Shown here one piece after another: positions 56,765 to 64,000 of a DNA stretch of 64,000 nt. This stretch comes from an uncultured Oscillospiraceae bacterium. Its GTDB lineage: Bacteria; Bacillota; Clostridia; Oscillospirales; Acutalibacteraceae. The DNA is taken from the NCBI GenBank assembly GCA_902492455.1, contig CABULH010000011.1, positions 1-64,000 on the forward strand, read 5' to 3'. Below the pieces are notes generated by a model. The model saw nothing but the letters and a program-made list of their open reading frames with translations. It had not been told where the DNA came from and did no database searches. The position numbers were made by a program, and so were the translations under genes. The stretch's first letter is position 1. Every line of letters begins with the position of its first letter.

Positions 56765-57331
56765 TTAGTGTTCTTTTTTTAAGATATAATATAAGGGGAT
56801 GGTGAAAAAAATCAGCCAGCCGGGATGCCACCAATGGCCGAAAAATCCCAACAGCAGGTAAATCAGCACCACCAGAATGGGAAACGCCCCATCCCAGTTC
56901 CGGCCGTTTCCCCCCACAAGAGCATAATACAACGGAATGGTGCAAAATACAAGCCAACCGGGGTGCCACCAGTGGCCGAATATTCCCAGCAGCAGGTAAA
57001 TCAGCACCACCAGCGCCGGAAAGGGAAACCGCAGCCAGCAGCTTTTTCCCTGGTAGGGAACCGGCAGGTTCACCGGCGGCAGCGGCGCCAGCTCCTTCGA
57101 CGGCGGCGGATTATCCGGTGGAACCGCGCCGCTGCCGGTCAGCAGTTCATCCAGGGAAATGCCATACAGCCGGGCCAGCAGAATGAGATTGTCCGTGTCC
57201 GGTGAAGCCTCCGCCCGCTCCCATTTGGACACCGCCTGACGGCTGACGCCGATGCGGGCAGCCAGCTCCTCCTGGGAAAGATTGTGGTTTTTGCGCAGCT
57301 GGACCAGACGATTGGCAATTTCGATGTTCAT
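56765..57331 (-). CDS. XRE regulator fused to a duplicated membrane domain
   Basis: A 188-residue protein. ATG 57331 follows AAAGGGG. Residues 1-65 are a helix-turn-helix domain (NLSQEELAARIGVSRQAVSKWERAEASPDTDNL in part; LYGISLDELLTG). A Pro-rich linker leads to two nearly identical units of about 38 residues: ALVVLIYLLLGIFGHWWHPG and ILVVLIYLLLGFFGHWWHPG, each followed by W(L)(V/I)F..TIPLYY. The regulator is thus tied to the membrane. It opens the aroQ-pepP operon and is divergent from the amidase gene. Confidence 0.88.
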   Translation of the reverse strand: MNIEIANRLVQLRKNHNLSQEELAARIGVSRQAVSKWERAEASPDTDNLILLARLYGISLDELLTGSGAVPPDNPPPSKELAPLPPVNLPVPYQGKSCWLRFPFPALVVLIYLLLGIFGHWWHPGWLVFCTIPLYYALVGGNGRNWDGAFPILVVLIYLLLGFFGHWWHPGWLIFFTIPLYYILKKEH

Positions 57332-57414
57332 GCGGCCATCCCCTTTCGGTTGTTGCCTATATTTTAGCAGAAAGCGCCGGGCCGCCGCCACCCACTCTGG
57401 TTTTCAGCGGCAAA

Positions 57415-57431
57415 CGCAACCAAAGGTTGCG
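57415..57431. promoter_or_regulatory. Inverted repeat CGCAACC-AAA-GGTTGCG
   Basis: Perfect 7-base arms in the spacer between the XRE-membrane gene and the divergent amidase gene. It is a plausible operator for the XRE protein. Confidence 0.45.
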
Positions 57432-57462
57432 GGCCGGGGTAAATTTCAGGACAGCCTCCGTC

Positions 57463-57491
57463 TTGCCGGAGACAGCCGCCAGTGGTATATT
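57463..57491 (+). promoter_or_regulatory. Promoter of the amidase gene
   Basis: TTGCCG, 17-base spacer, TATATT (57486-57491), 40 bases before the ATG at 57532. Confidence 0.55.
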
Positions 57492-57531
57492 GGATATAAA
57501 CAGCCCGGTTCCATCCAAAAGGAGGATCATC

Positions 57532-58242
57532 ATGAAACGATTGCTTATCGCCATACTGGCCGCCGGCAGCCTGCTGCTTCCGGCAGGCTGCGCCGCGCCG
57601 TCCCCTCCGTCTCCCGCCCCCTCTTCCGAGACGGTTCCGACCGCTGAATCCCAGCCCCTGCCCTCCGGCCTTCCTGTCATCGACCGGCTGCTGCCGCTGG
57701 AGGATGACACCTACTCCCGCTCTCGGCAGGGGGCCGAGGTCAGTCGCATCATGATCCATTTTATGAGCAATGTGGTGAACCGGCCGGAAGACCCTTACCG
57801 CATGGAGGATGCGGAGGCCAACTTTCGGGAATACGAGGTGTCCTCCCACTACGTCATCGACCGGGAAGGAAAAATTGTCCGCTTTGTACCGGAGGAACGG
57901 GCCGCCTACCATGCGGGAATCGGCTCTCTTCCCGGTTTCCCCGAGCTGGACGACAATCTCAACGATCATTCGGTGGGCATCGAGCTTTTAGCCATGGGCA
58001 GCCGGGAGGAAATGGCGGGCTACATCACCGGCGAGGCGTATGACAGCCTGGCGCCGGGGATCCCCGGCTACACCGAAGCCCAATATGCCTCCCTGAACGC
58101 GCTGATCCGGGAAATCGCCGCCCGGCACCCGGGAATCCGGCTGGACCGGCAGCATGTGGTAGGACACGACGAATACGCTCCCGGCCGCAAGCAGGATCCG
58201 GGAGAACTGTTCAACTGGTCCCGGCTGGGTCTGACGGCATAA
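57532..58242 (+). CDS. N-acetylmuramoyl-L-alanine amidase lipoprotein
   Basis: A 236-residue peptidoglycan amidase of the amidase_2/PGRP type. The signal peptide ends in lipobox PAGC, then a Ser/Pro linker. In the catalytic domain IMIHFMSN gives the first His, YHAGIG the next, and VVGHDEYAPGRKQDPGELF the third zinc ligand with the catalytic Lys region. SSHYVIDREGKIVRFVPEE is typical of the family. AAGGAGG lies 7-8 bases before ATG 57532. It probably acts in wall turnover or spore germination. Confidence 0.9.
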   Translation: MKRLLIAILAAGSLLLPAGCAAPSPPSPAPSSETVPTAESQPLPSGLPVIDRLLPLEDDTYSRSRQGAEVSRIMIHFMSNVVNRPEDPYRMEDAEANFREYEVSSHYVIDREGKIVRFVPEERAAYHAGIGSLPGFPELDDNLNDHSVGIELLAMGSREEMAGYITGEAYDSLAPGIPGYTEAQYASLNALIREIAARHPGIRLDRQHVVGHDEYAPGRKQDPGELFNWSRLGLTA

Positions 58243-58246
58243 TTTC

Positions 58247-59104
58247 TCAGGTCCCGGCGTTCAGCTCATATAACCGCTTCATTTCGGCGGCGTCCTCCGC
58301 CTGGGTGCCGGCGGATTCACAAATGCACACCGGGGACAGTTTCCGCTGGGCCAGCAAGGCCATCAGCGGGGCGGGATCAGGGCCGAAAGCGGTGCTTTCA
58401 AAGGTCAGATGGACCTTTTCCCCTCCGGCGGAATATTCGATTTTGGAGAAGTGCATGTGAAAGCCTTTTCCCCGTTCCTCCCCCAGCCGGTTGCGGATGG
58501 CATCCAGCACCGCTTCATAAGCGCCCGGCTCCTCCAGGGCCCCATGGGTGCGGCTGTTGAGGTGGCCGAAATCGATGCAGGGAATAAACCGCTCCTCAAA
58601 CTCGCAGAAGCCCAGCACCTCCTCCAGATCCCCCAACTGGTTGATCTTGCCCATGGTTTCCGGGCAGATATGGACGTGGGACAGCCCCGCCTCGTCCAGC
58701 ACCCGCTGAGCCTCCAGCAGGGTGCCAGCGGCCTTGGCGGCGGCTTCCGGACGGCTGAGGCCCCCCAGGCCGCCGGGATGAACCACGATGCGGCTCCCGC
58801 CCATCCGGCTCACCGCCAGGGCGCTGTCGTGGATATACCGCAGACTGTTCAGCCGCTTCTCCTCATCGGCGGAGGCCAGAGAGATATAATAGGGCGCATG
58901 GAGGGAGAGGGCGATGCCGTTGGCCTCCGCCTCCCTTTTGATCGCCGCGGCGGCTTCCTCCGAAACCCGGACGCCCCGGCCGCACTGATATTCGAAGGCG
59001 TTCAGTCCTCGTCCCCGCAGCCAGGCGAACATCTGCAGGGTGGTTTTGTTGCCCTCGGCATGGAATGAGGCGCTGCTACCTGCCGGGCCGAACACGGGCG
59101 GCAT
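58247..59104 (-). CDS. Endonuclease IV-like TIM-barrel protein
   Basis: A 285-residue protein of the AP endonuclease family 2 fold. It has metal-site phrases typical of Nfo: LSLHAPYYISLAS, IVVHPGGLGG, ICPETMGK, PCIDFGHLNSRT and FHMHFSKIEY. The usual nine-metal-ligand set looks present, so DNA-repair activity is plausible. It ends 5 bases from the convergent amidase gene and follows yqeG by 12 bases. Confidence 0.85.
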   Translation of the reverse strand: MPPVFGPAGSSASFHAEGNKTTLQMFAWLRGRGLNAFEYQCGRGVRVSEEAAAAIKREAEANGIALSLHAPYYISLASADEEKRLNSLRYIHDSALAVSRMGGSRIVVHPGGLGGLSRPEAAAKAAGTLLEAQRVLDEAGLSHVHICPETMGKINQLGDLEEVLGFCEFEERFIPCIDFGHLNSRTHGALEEPGAYEAVLDAIRNRLGEERGKGFHMHFSKIEYSAGGEKVHLTFESTAFGPDPAPLMALLAQRKLSPVCICESAGTQAEDAAEMKRLYELNAGT

Positions 59105-59116
59105 AAAAATTCCCCC

Positions 59117-59626
59117 TTATCCCTTTTGATTATCATCCGGTTTATGTTTGGCGATAATCCGCCTTTCTATACGCCGTTTCACCGCCATCAGGGGCTTTCC
59201 GCTTTCCAGCTGGACAGGCATCACCTGGATGCATTTCACCCCCGCCGTGTGGGCTCCCAGAATATCGGTGAACACCTGATCCCCCACCGCGGCGCACTGA
59301 TGCAGCGGCAGGCCCAGCCGCCTGGCTGCCCGCCAGAAGCCGAAGGGACAGGGCTTGCAGGCAAAGGAGATACACCGCAGGCCGATCCGCTGGGCAAAGG
59401 GCTTCACCCGGCCGGGATTGCTGTTGGACACCACCGTCAGGGCGTAGCCCGCCGCCTGCATCTCCAGAAGCCACACCTCCACCGCCGGGTCCAGGAACTG
59501 GCTGCGGTGCCGGGTCAGGGTGTTATCCACATCCAGGAACAGCCCCTTGACTCCCAAAGCATCCAGATCCTGCGGGGTGATATCGGTGAGACGGTCGCGG
59601 TAGAGGGTGGGAACAAAAATGGACAT
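59117..59626 (-). CDS. YqeG-family HAD phosphatase
   Basis: A 169-residue HAD-IIIA phosphatase. FLDVDNTLTRHRS is the DxDxT motif, VVSNSNPGR motif II, and VGDQVFTDILGAHTAG motif III/IV. ATG 59626 follows AAAGGAA. It resembles YqeG of Bacillus, encoded near ribosome-assembly and shikimate genes in many Firmicutes, and related to phosphatidylglycerophosphate phosphatase. The exact substrate is unproven here. Confidence 0.9.
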   Translation of the reverse strand: MSIFVPTLYRDRLTDITPQDLDALGVKGLFLDVDNTLTRHRSQFLDPAVEVWLLEMQAAGYALTVVSNSNPGRVKPFAQRIGLRCISFACKPCPFGFWRAARRLGLPLHQCAAVGDQVFTDILGAHTAGVKCIQVMPVQLESGKPLMAVKRRIERRIIAKHKPDDNQKG

Positions 59627-59664
59627 AAGCCGATTCCTTTCATCAGTCGGAAATAGAGGTTGAC

Positions 59665-59772
59665 GGAGCTGTTGCAAAATTTTACATTTTGCAACAGCTC
59701 CCTGAAAAACCGCTTGCGGGCCATGAAGTGTGGCCCGCATTTCGCGTTTTATAAACGCGAAAACCGCGTTTT
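59665..59772. other. Cluster of four hairpins, two mutually exclusive
   Basis: Hairpin A 59665-59702 (GGAGCTGTTGCAAAA and complement), B 59716-59738 (GCGGGCCA/TGGCCCGC), C 59740-59762 (TTTCGCGTTT/AAACGCGAAA) and D 59752-59772 (AAACGCG/CGCGTTT, then TTTT). C and D share the same AAACGCG arm, so only one can form. It lies between the 98-residue gene and yqeG. Confidence 0.55.
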
Positions 59773-59822
59773 TTCCAGTCCGTTCGTATATTCATGCATT
59801 GTGCAACAACCCCTTTCAGCAT

Positions 59823-60119
59823 TTACACCTGGCGGATGGCGCCCATCCACTGGAGGAGATAGAAGCAGTCTCGAAACGCCTGCTGATAAATCCATTCCTC
59901 GCGCATGGAGCTTTTGTCGTTCTCCGCTTCTTCAAAATGAAAAATCCATTTCTCATCATCCTCTCCCAGCCGCTTTTTGATGTTCTCAAACAGCTGCGTG
60001 CTCTGCTGGGATCGTTTCATGTATTCCGGATCGCTTTCCGCCTGCCGGACGACTGCTTGGGAAGAGGATTCGCGGCGGGCTTGATAAAACCATCGACAAA
60101 ACGCATCCTTCATTTTCAT
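59823..60119 (-). CDS. DUF6809-like small protein
   Basis: A 98-residue helical protein (RQAESDPEYMKRSQQSTQLFENIKKRL; EEWIYQQAFRDCFYLLQWMGAI). AAAGGGG precedes ATG 60119. It looks like the DUF6809 proteins often found in Clostridia prophages and conjugative elements, from memory. It stands beside a small RHH gene, which fits a mobile-element remnant. Confidence 0.62.
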   Translation of the reverse strand: MKMKDAFCRWFYQARRESSSQAVVRQAESDPEYMKRSQQSTQLFENIKKRLGEDDEKWIFHFEEAENDKSSMREEWIYQQAFRDCFYLLQWMGAIRQV

Positions 60120-60256
60120 AGGCCCCTTTCAAATGTGAGCCAAGCCCTTGAAAAAAGCCTCCGCGCATGATACTATATTTACGCGGATGCTGTTTTTAAC
60201 GGCATTGGCTTGTGGGAAGCGGCGTCGTTCTTGGTAGGATGGGCGCCGCTTCTTTC

Positions 60257-60424
60257 TTAATTGTCCTCCTTCAGCTTCAGGATAGCCCGGCGCACCCCTT
60301 CGGCTTGCGTGATCTGGTGCTTATCGCAGTAGTCGTCCAGAATTTTCTTCACACTGATTTCCACCCTGGCGGTTACGCGACTATCTTTAGGACTGTCGGT
60401 AGGACGTCCTCTTTTTGCAGCCAA
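60257..60424 (-). CDS. Small ribbon-helix-helix-type protein
   Basis: A 55-residue protein starting at TTG 60424, which has GGAGGTG 5 bases upstream; the earlier ATG would lie before this site. AAKRGRPTDSPKDSRVTARVEISVKKILDDYCDKHQITQAEGVRRAI (in parts) is the RHH/CopG-like pattern with a basic AT-hook-like start (KRGRPT). It may be an antitoxin or element-borne repressor; no toxin gene is adjacent. Confidence 0.78.
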   Translation of the reverse strand: MAAKRGRPTDSPKDSRVTARVEISVKKILDDYCDKHQITQAEGVRRAILKLKEDN

Positions 60425-60452
60425 TGATTCACCTCCAATTTTGGCTAACATA

Positions 60453-60481
60453 AATATATAATTTTGTCATCCATAAATCAA
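60453..60481 (-). promoter_or_regulatory. Promoter of the RHH gene
   Basis: Minus-strand TTGATT, 17-base spacer, TATATT, about 30 bases before the TTG start. Confidence 0.6.
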
Positions 60482-60562
60482 GGGCTTTTCGAAAAAATAA
60501 TGTGGACTTAATTCACATACGATGAGGGATGGTTCAGCCGCAGTGATAAAATCTGAGGAAAA

Positions 60563-60604
60563 AGGGTGCTGCAAAATGCTTCTATCCGCATTTTGCAGCA
60601 CCCT
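60563..60604 (-). terminator. Terminator of rpsU (GCTGCAAA core)
   Basis: AGGGTGCTGCAAAATGC and complement around a short loop; on the minus strand followed by TTTTTCC. It lies 12 bases past the rpsU stop. Confidence 0.9.
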
Positions 60605-60615
60605 CTTAAGTGTCC

Positions 60616-60792
60616 TTATTTGAACTTTCTTTTACGAGCGGCTTCCGATTTCTTCTTGCGGCGTACGGAAGGTTTTTCATAGTGCTCTCTCTTGCGCACT
60701 TCGGCGAGAACGCCGGAACGGGCGCAGGATTTTTTCCATCTGCGCAGCGCGCTGTCCAGGGATTCATTTTCCTTCACATGAACTTCTGACAT
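60616..60792 (-). CDS. rpsU: Ribosomal protein bS21
   Basis: A 58-residue basic protein starting MSEVHVKENESLDSALRRWK, followed by KSCARSGVLAEVRKREHYEK and PSVRRKKKSEAARKRKF. This is the full standard length and pattern of bS21, a 30S subunit protein that helps initiation. GGGAGGG stands 9 bases before ATG 60792. It has its own strong promoter and terminator. It is short and easily missed by gene finders. Confidence 0.97.
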   Translation of the reverse strand: MSEVHVKENESLDSALRRWKKSCARSGVLAEVRKREHYEKPSVRRKKKSEAARKRKFK

Positions 60793-60850
60793 ACCATATT
60801 CCCTCCCTCCGCCTGATAGCAGGGGCTATTCTTAAAATTACGCAGGCTTT

Positions 60851-60879
60851 ATTATACAGCACCCGCATCGGATAGTCAA
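60851..60879 (-). promoter_or_regulatory. Promoter of rpsU
   Basis: Minus-strand TTGACT (60874-60879), 17-base spacer, perfect TATAAT (60851-60856). Confidence 0.8.
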
Positions 60880-60931
60880 GGGTTTTCTCCCAAATTGGTG
60901 CAAACTTCCGCCCAAGTTTTGCCTAAACCGG

Positions 60932-63343
60932 TTACTGAGGACGGATCACCAGATTCACCAGCTTGCCGGGGACATACAGTTCCTTGACGATCTGCATACC
61001 CGCCAGGGCCGCGGCGATTTTTTCATCCGCTTTAGCCGCCGCCAGAGCCTGATCCGCCTCTGAATCCGCCGGGATCACCAGCCGGGTGCGGATTTTGCCG
61101 TTGACCTGCACGGCGATTTCCACCGTATCCTCCACGCACTTGGCGGGATCATAAACCGGCCACTGGGCCTGGGCCAGCTGGCCGCCGTACCCCAGCCGCT
61201 CCCACAGCTCCTCCGTCATATGGGGGGCGAAGGGATTGAGCAGGATCAGCAGAATCCGGTATTCCTCCCGGGTAGCGCCGCCCGCCGCCGCAAAATCGTT
61301 GAGCAGCGCCATCATGGCGGCGATGGCGGTGTTGAATTTCAGGTTCTCCGCGTCCTCGCCCACCTTGCGGATGGTCTTGTGGACGGCGGTTTCCACCTGG
61401 GATCGGACGCCCTCGCCGGGAACCAGGCTTTCGCCCAAGGCCCACACCCGCTCCAGGAAGCGGCGGCTGCCCCGAATGCTGGAGCTGGACCAGGGAGCGG
61501 CTTTTTCGAAGTCGCCGATAAACATCTCATACACCCGCAGGGTATCCGCGCCGAACTCCCGGACGATATCGTCGGGATTCACCACGTTGCCCCGGGACTT
61601 GGACATCTTCTCCCCGTTCTCCCCCAGGATCATGCCGTGGCTGGTCCGCTTGGCATAGGGTTCCGGGGTGGGCACCACGCCGATGTCGTAAAGGAATTTG
61701 TGCCAGAACCGGCTGTAGAGCAGATGCAGGGTGGTGTGCTCCATGCCGCCGTTGTACCAATCCACCGGCATCCAGTAATCCAGCTTTTCCTTGGAGGCCA
61801 GCGCTTTGTCGTTGTGGGGATCGGCGTACCGCAGGAAATACCAGGAGGAACCGCCCCATTGGGGCATGGTGTCCGTTTCCCGCTTGGCGGGAGCGCCGCA
61901 GTGGGGGCAGGGCACGTTGACCCAATCCTCGATGGCGGCCAGGGGGGATTCCCCGTTGTCGGTGGGCTCATAGCTCTCCACCATGGGCAGGCGGATGGGC
62001 AGCTGCTCCTCCGGCACCGGCACATAGCCGCAGTGGGGGCAGATAACGATGGGGATCGGCTCTCCCCAATACCGCTGACGGGAGAAGACCCAATCCCGCA
62101 GCTTGAAATTGACCTTGCTTTCCCCGATGCCTTTTTCCGCCAGCCAGGCGGTGATGGTTTTCTTGGCTTCCTCCACCGTCAAGCCGTCCAGGAAGCCGGA
62201 GTTCACCATCACGCCGGTGGCGCAGTCGGTGAAGGCTTCCTTTTCCACGTCGCCGCCCTTCACCACCTCGATGATGGGCAGGCCGAACTTTTTGGCGAAC
62301 TCCCAGTCCCGGGTATCGTGGCCGGGCACCGCCATGATGGCGCCGGTGCCGTAGGAAACCAAGACGTAGTCGGAGATAAAGATAGGGATGCGCGTCCCGT
62401 TCACCGGGTTGACCGCTTCCACGCCCTCCAGCCGGACGCCGGTTTTATCCTTGGCCACCTCGGTGCGCTCGAAATCGGATTTTTTCGCCGCTTCGGTCTG
62501 GTATCCCCGGACCGCGTCCATATTTTGGATCACGTCCGCCCATTTTTCCAGCAGCGGATGCTCGGGGGACATGACCATATAAGTAGCGCCGAACAGGGTG
62601 TCCGGCCGGGTGGTGTAGATCTCCACCGCGTCCCCGGCGGTGGTCTCAAACCGTACCTGGGCGCCGGTGGACCGGCCGATCCAATGGATCTGCTGGGCCC
62701 GGACCCGCTCGGGATAATCCACCAGACTGAGGTCGTCGATGAGCCGCTGGGCATATTCGGTGATCTTGAGCATCCACTGACTCTTGACCTTGCGGACCAC
62801 CTCGCCGCCGCACCGCTCGCACACGCCGCCCACCACCTCTTCGTTGGCGAGGACGCATTTGCAGGAGGTGCACCAGTTCACGGCCATCTCCTTCTTATAG
62901 GCCAGGCCGTGCTTGAAGAGCTGCAGGAAAATCCACTGGGTCCACTTGTAATAATCCGGATCGGTGGTGTTAATCTCCCGGGTCCAGTCGAAGGAGAGGC
63001 CCAAGGCCTGCAGCTGGCTCTTGAACCGGGCCACGTTGTTCTTGGTTACAATTTCCGGGTGAATGTGATTCTTGATGGCGAAGTTTTCGGTGGGCAGGCC
63101 GAAAGCGTCCCAGCCCATGGGATAAAGCACGTTGTAGCCCTGGAGCCGCCGCTTGCGGGCGATAACGTCCAGCGCGGTGTAGGACCGGGGATGGCCCACG
63201 TGCAGGCCCTGGCCGGAGGGATAGGGAAATTCCACCAGTGCGTAGAATTTCGGTTTGTCCCGGTCCTCGGAAGCGGCGAAGGTGTTCTCCTCTTCCCAGA
63301 TCTTCTGCCATTTTTTTTCGATTGTCGATGGATCGTATCGCAT
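60932..63343 (-). CDS. leuS: Leucyl-tRNA synthetase
   Basis: An 803-residue class I synthetase that charges tRNA-Leu. The HIGH motif appears as HVGH in PYPSGQGLHVGHPRSYT; the KMSKS motif is intact in GEKMSKSRGNVVNPD. The editing insert (TTRPDTLFGATYMV) and zinc fingers (CTSCKCVLANEEVVGGVCERCG; CPHCG) are present. Length is standard. GGGGGAA precedes ATG 63343. It is downstream of rsfS by 40 bases. Confidence 0.98.
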   Translation of the reverse strand: MRYDPSTIEKKWQKIWEEENTFAASEDRDKPKFYALVEFPYPSGQGLHVGHPRSYTALDVIARKRRLQGYNVLYPMGWDAFGLPTENFAIKNHIHPEIVTKNNVARFKSQLQALGLSFDWTREINTTDPDYYKWTQWIFLQLFKHGLAYKKEMAVNWCTSCKCVLANEEVVGGVCERCGGEVVRKVKSQWMLKITEYAQRLIDDLSLVDYPERVRAQQIHWIGRSTGAQVRFETTAGDAVEIYTTRPDTLFGATYMVMSPEHPLLEKWADVIQNMDAVRGYQTEAAKKSDFERTEVAKDKTGVRLEGVEAVNPVNGTRIPIFISDYVLVSYGTGAIMAVPGHDTRDWEFAKKFGLPIIEVVKGGDVEKEAFTDCATGVMVNSGFLDGLTVEEAKKTITAWLAEKGIGESKVNFKLRDWVFSRQRYWGEPIPIVICPHCGYVPVPEEQLPIRLPMVESYEPTDNGESPLAAIEDWVNVPCPHCGAPAKRETDTMPQWGGSSWYFLRYADPHNDKALASKEKLDYWMPVDWYNGGMEHTTLHLLYSRFWHKFLYDIGVVPTPEPYAKRTSHGMILGENGEKMSKSRGNVVNPDDIVREFGADTLRVYEMFIGDFEKAAPWSSSSIRGSRRFLERVWALGESLVPGEGVRSQVETAVHKTIRKVGEDAENLKFNTAIAAMMALLNDFAAAGGATREEYRILLILLNPFAPHMTEELWERLGYGGQLAQAQWPVYDPAKCVEDTVEIAVQVNGKIRTRLVIPADSEADQALAAAKADEKIAAALAGMQIVKELYVPGKLVNLVIRPQ

Positions 63344-63383
63344 CGGTCGTTCCCCCTGCTGTTTCGTTGGTGTTCCTCAGTTT

Positions 63384-63743
63384 TTATTCCTCGGGCAGAA
63401 ACTCTGCCGTTTCCAGCTGCCGGCCGTCCTTCCACAGCCGTTCCAGATCATAGAAGCTCCGGGTTTCCGCCTGGAATATATGCACGACCACCGCGCCGTA
63501 ATCCATCAGGATCCAGTTGGAAGCCGCATATCCCTCGATTCTCCGGGGCTGCTGCCCCGCCTTTCCCAGCTCCTCCTCCAGATAATCGCTCAGCGCCTTC
63601 ACCTGGGTGGTGCTGGTGCCGGAGGCGATAACGAAATAATCCGCGATGGAGGTCAGCTCGGTAACGCCGATGACCTTGATCTCCTCCGCCTTGTGCTTGT
63701 CCAGGGAGATCACGGCCAACCCGGCCAGTGTTTTCGGTTCCAT
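63384..63743 (-). CDS. rsfS: Ribosomal silencing factor RsfS
   Basis: A 119-residue protein that binds uL14 and blocks subunit joining in starvation. It has VIGVTELTSIADYFVIASGTSTTQVKALSDYLEEEL-type sequence (residues about 23-60) and SNWILMDYGAVVVHIF. AAAGGAA precedes the ATG. Gene order rsfS-leuS is common in Firmicutes. Confidence 0.95.
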   Translation of the reverse strand: MEPKTLAGLAVISLDKHKAEEIKVIGVTELTSIADYFVIASGTSTTQVKALSDYLEEELGKAGQQPRRIEGYAASNWILMDYGAVVVHIFQAETRSFYDLERLWKDGRQLETAEFLPEE

Positions 63744-63809
63744 TTTTTGATTCCTTTCCGGTTATCGGTTCCGGTCGCTTCTTCGCCGCTGGAACCTCTG
63801 CCTTTCATC

Positions 63810-64000
63810 TTATGCAGCGGCGGTGGTGACCGTGCCCGGTGTTACGTCGCCGCTTTGGGTCACAGCCAGCTCCGACAGCTTCTGTTCATGCACATCCGCG
63901 TCCTTGCCCTCCACCAGCTCGGTGAGCTGCAGATCCGCCGCGGTGATGGCCCGGCCGTAAGGATTGAAGGCCTGGCCCAGCAGGACGGCCAACTCCGCCT
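63810..64000 (-). CDS. C-terminal end of a gene cut by the window edge
   Basis: At least 63 residues, open to the right edge, ending LQLTELVEGKDADVHEQKLSELA and GDVTPGTVTTAAA before TAA. It is 66 bases upstream of rsfS. In related Clostridia this place is often taken by a LytR-CpsA-Psr (LCP) protein, but the visible part is too short to name. Confidence 0.5.
   Translation of the reverse strand, partial: AELAVLLGQAFNPYGRAITAADLQLTELVEGKDADVHEQKLSELAVTQSGDVTPGTVTTAAA

Noticed and set aside
61220..63631. Plus-strand frame of 803 codons opposite leuS
   Set aside because: Antisense shadow; leuS has all synthetase motifs. Long open antisense frames are common here because of GC-rich codon use.

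Overview
The window reads as chromosome of a Gram-positive gut-type member of the Clostridia, probably Oscillospirales/Ruminococcaceae-like. The base composition is GC-rich for the group (mid-50s percent by eye). Ribosome binding sites are strong GGAGG types, and GTG and TTG starts are common. The core gene order aroQ-pepP-efp-CD1247-like, the rpsU, leuS and rsfS genes, and many lipoproteins and wall-type surface proteins also point there. No tRNA, rRNA, CRISPR array or intact transposase was seen. Placement is inference; no search was run.

Region 1 (1-24348, nearly all minus strand) is a large carbohydrate-acquisition locus that looks like a Gram-positive polysaccharide utilisation locus. 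A divergent AraC regulator (24490) faces a run of 15 genes. In transcription order these are a Gfo/Idh/MocA oxidoreductase, a DMT permease, a deacetylase-like protein, a membrane-anchored and a cytoplasmic GH5-like glycosidase, a very large binding protein with sugar-binding-type modules, two permeases, an NHL/Yip1 membrane protein, a DUF5696 lipoprotein, two more permeases, a binding lipoprotein, a repeat-bearing surface protein and a sialate-O-acetylesterase-like lipoprotein. There are two sets of permeases and binding proteins but no ATPase.

Region 2 (25400-39000) holds housekeeping and small conserved genes. They include an orotate-PRTase-like protein, metY, a DUF6106-like membrane protein, nnr (NAD(P)HX repair), a lipoprotein with an apparently non-standard start codon, a VanY-type peptidase with bioY, and pyk. 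There follow a DUF2089/SHOCT-like/small-protein operon and an operon of PNPOx-like protein, uridine phosphorylase and a Tim44-like protein.

Region 3 (39100-53400) is more accessory. It has an ECF sigma factor with an extra 370-residue C-terminal part, MATE, S66 peptidase, MFS and alanine symporter genes, an orphan eutS-eutP pair, uncharacterised membrane proteins, a small XRE regulator with two matching operators and a divergent partner gene, a hidden 57-residue Cys/Gly-rich membrane miniprotein, and a cyclase-family hydrolase.

Region 4 (53400-64000) is conserved core: AbrB-type regulator, CD1247-like zinc protein, efp, pepP, aroQ, an XRE-membrane protein, amidase, endonuclease IV-like protein, yqeG, a small DUF6809-like/RHH pair, rpsU (58 residues), leuS, rsfS and the 3' end of one further gene at the right edge.

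Several promoters with a 17-base spacer can be read directly (upstream of metY, the DUF6106-like gene, DUF2089, MATE, eutS, rpsU and efp, among others), and they correct some gene starts. Many intergenic hairpins share a GCTGCAAA...TTTGCAGC core.
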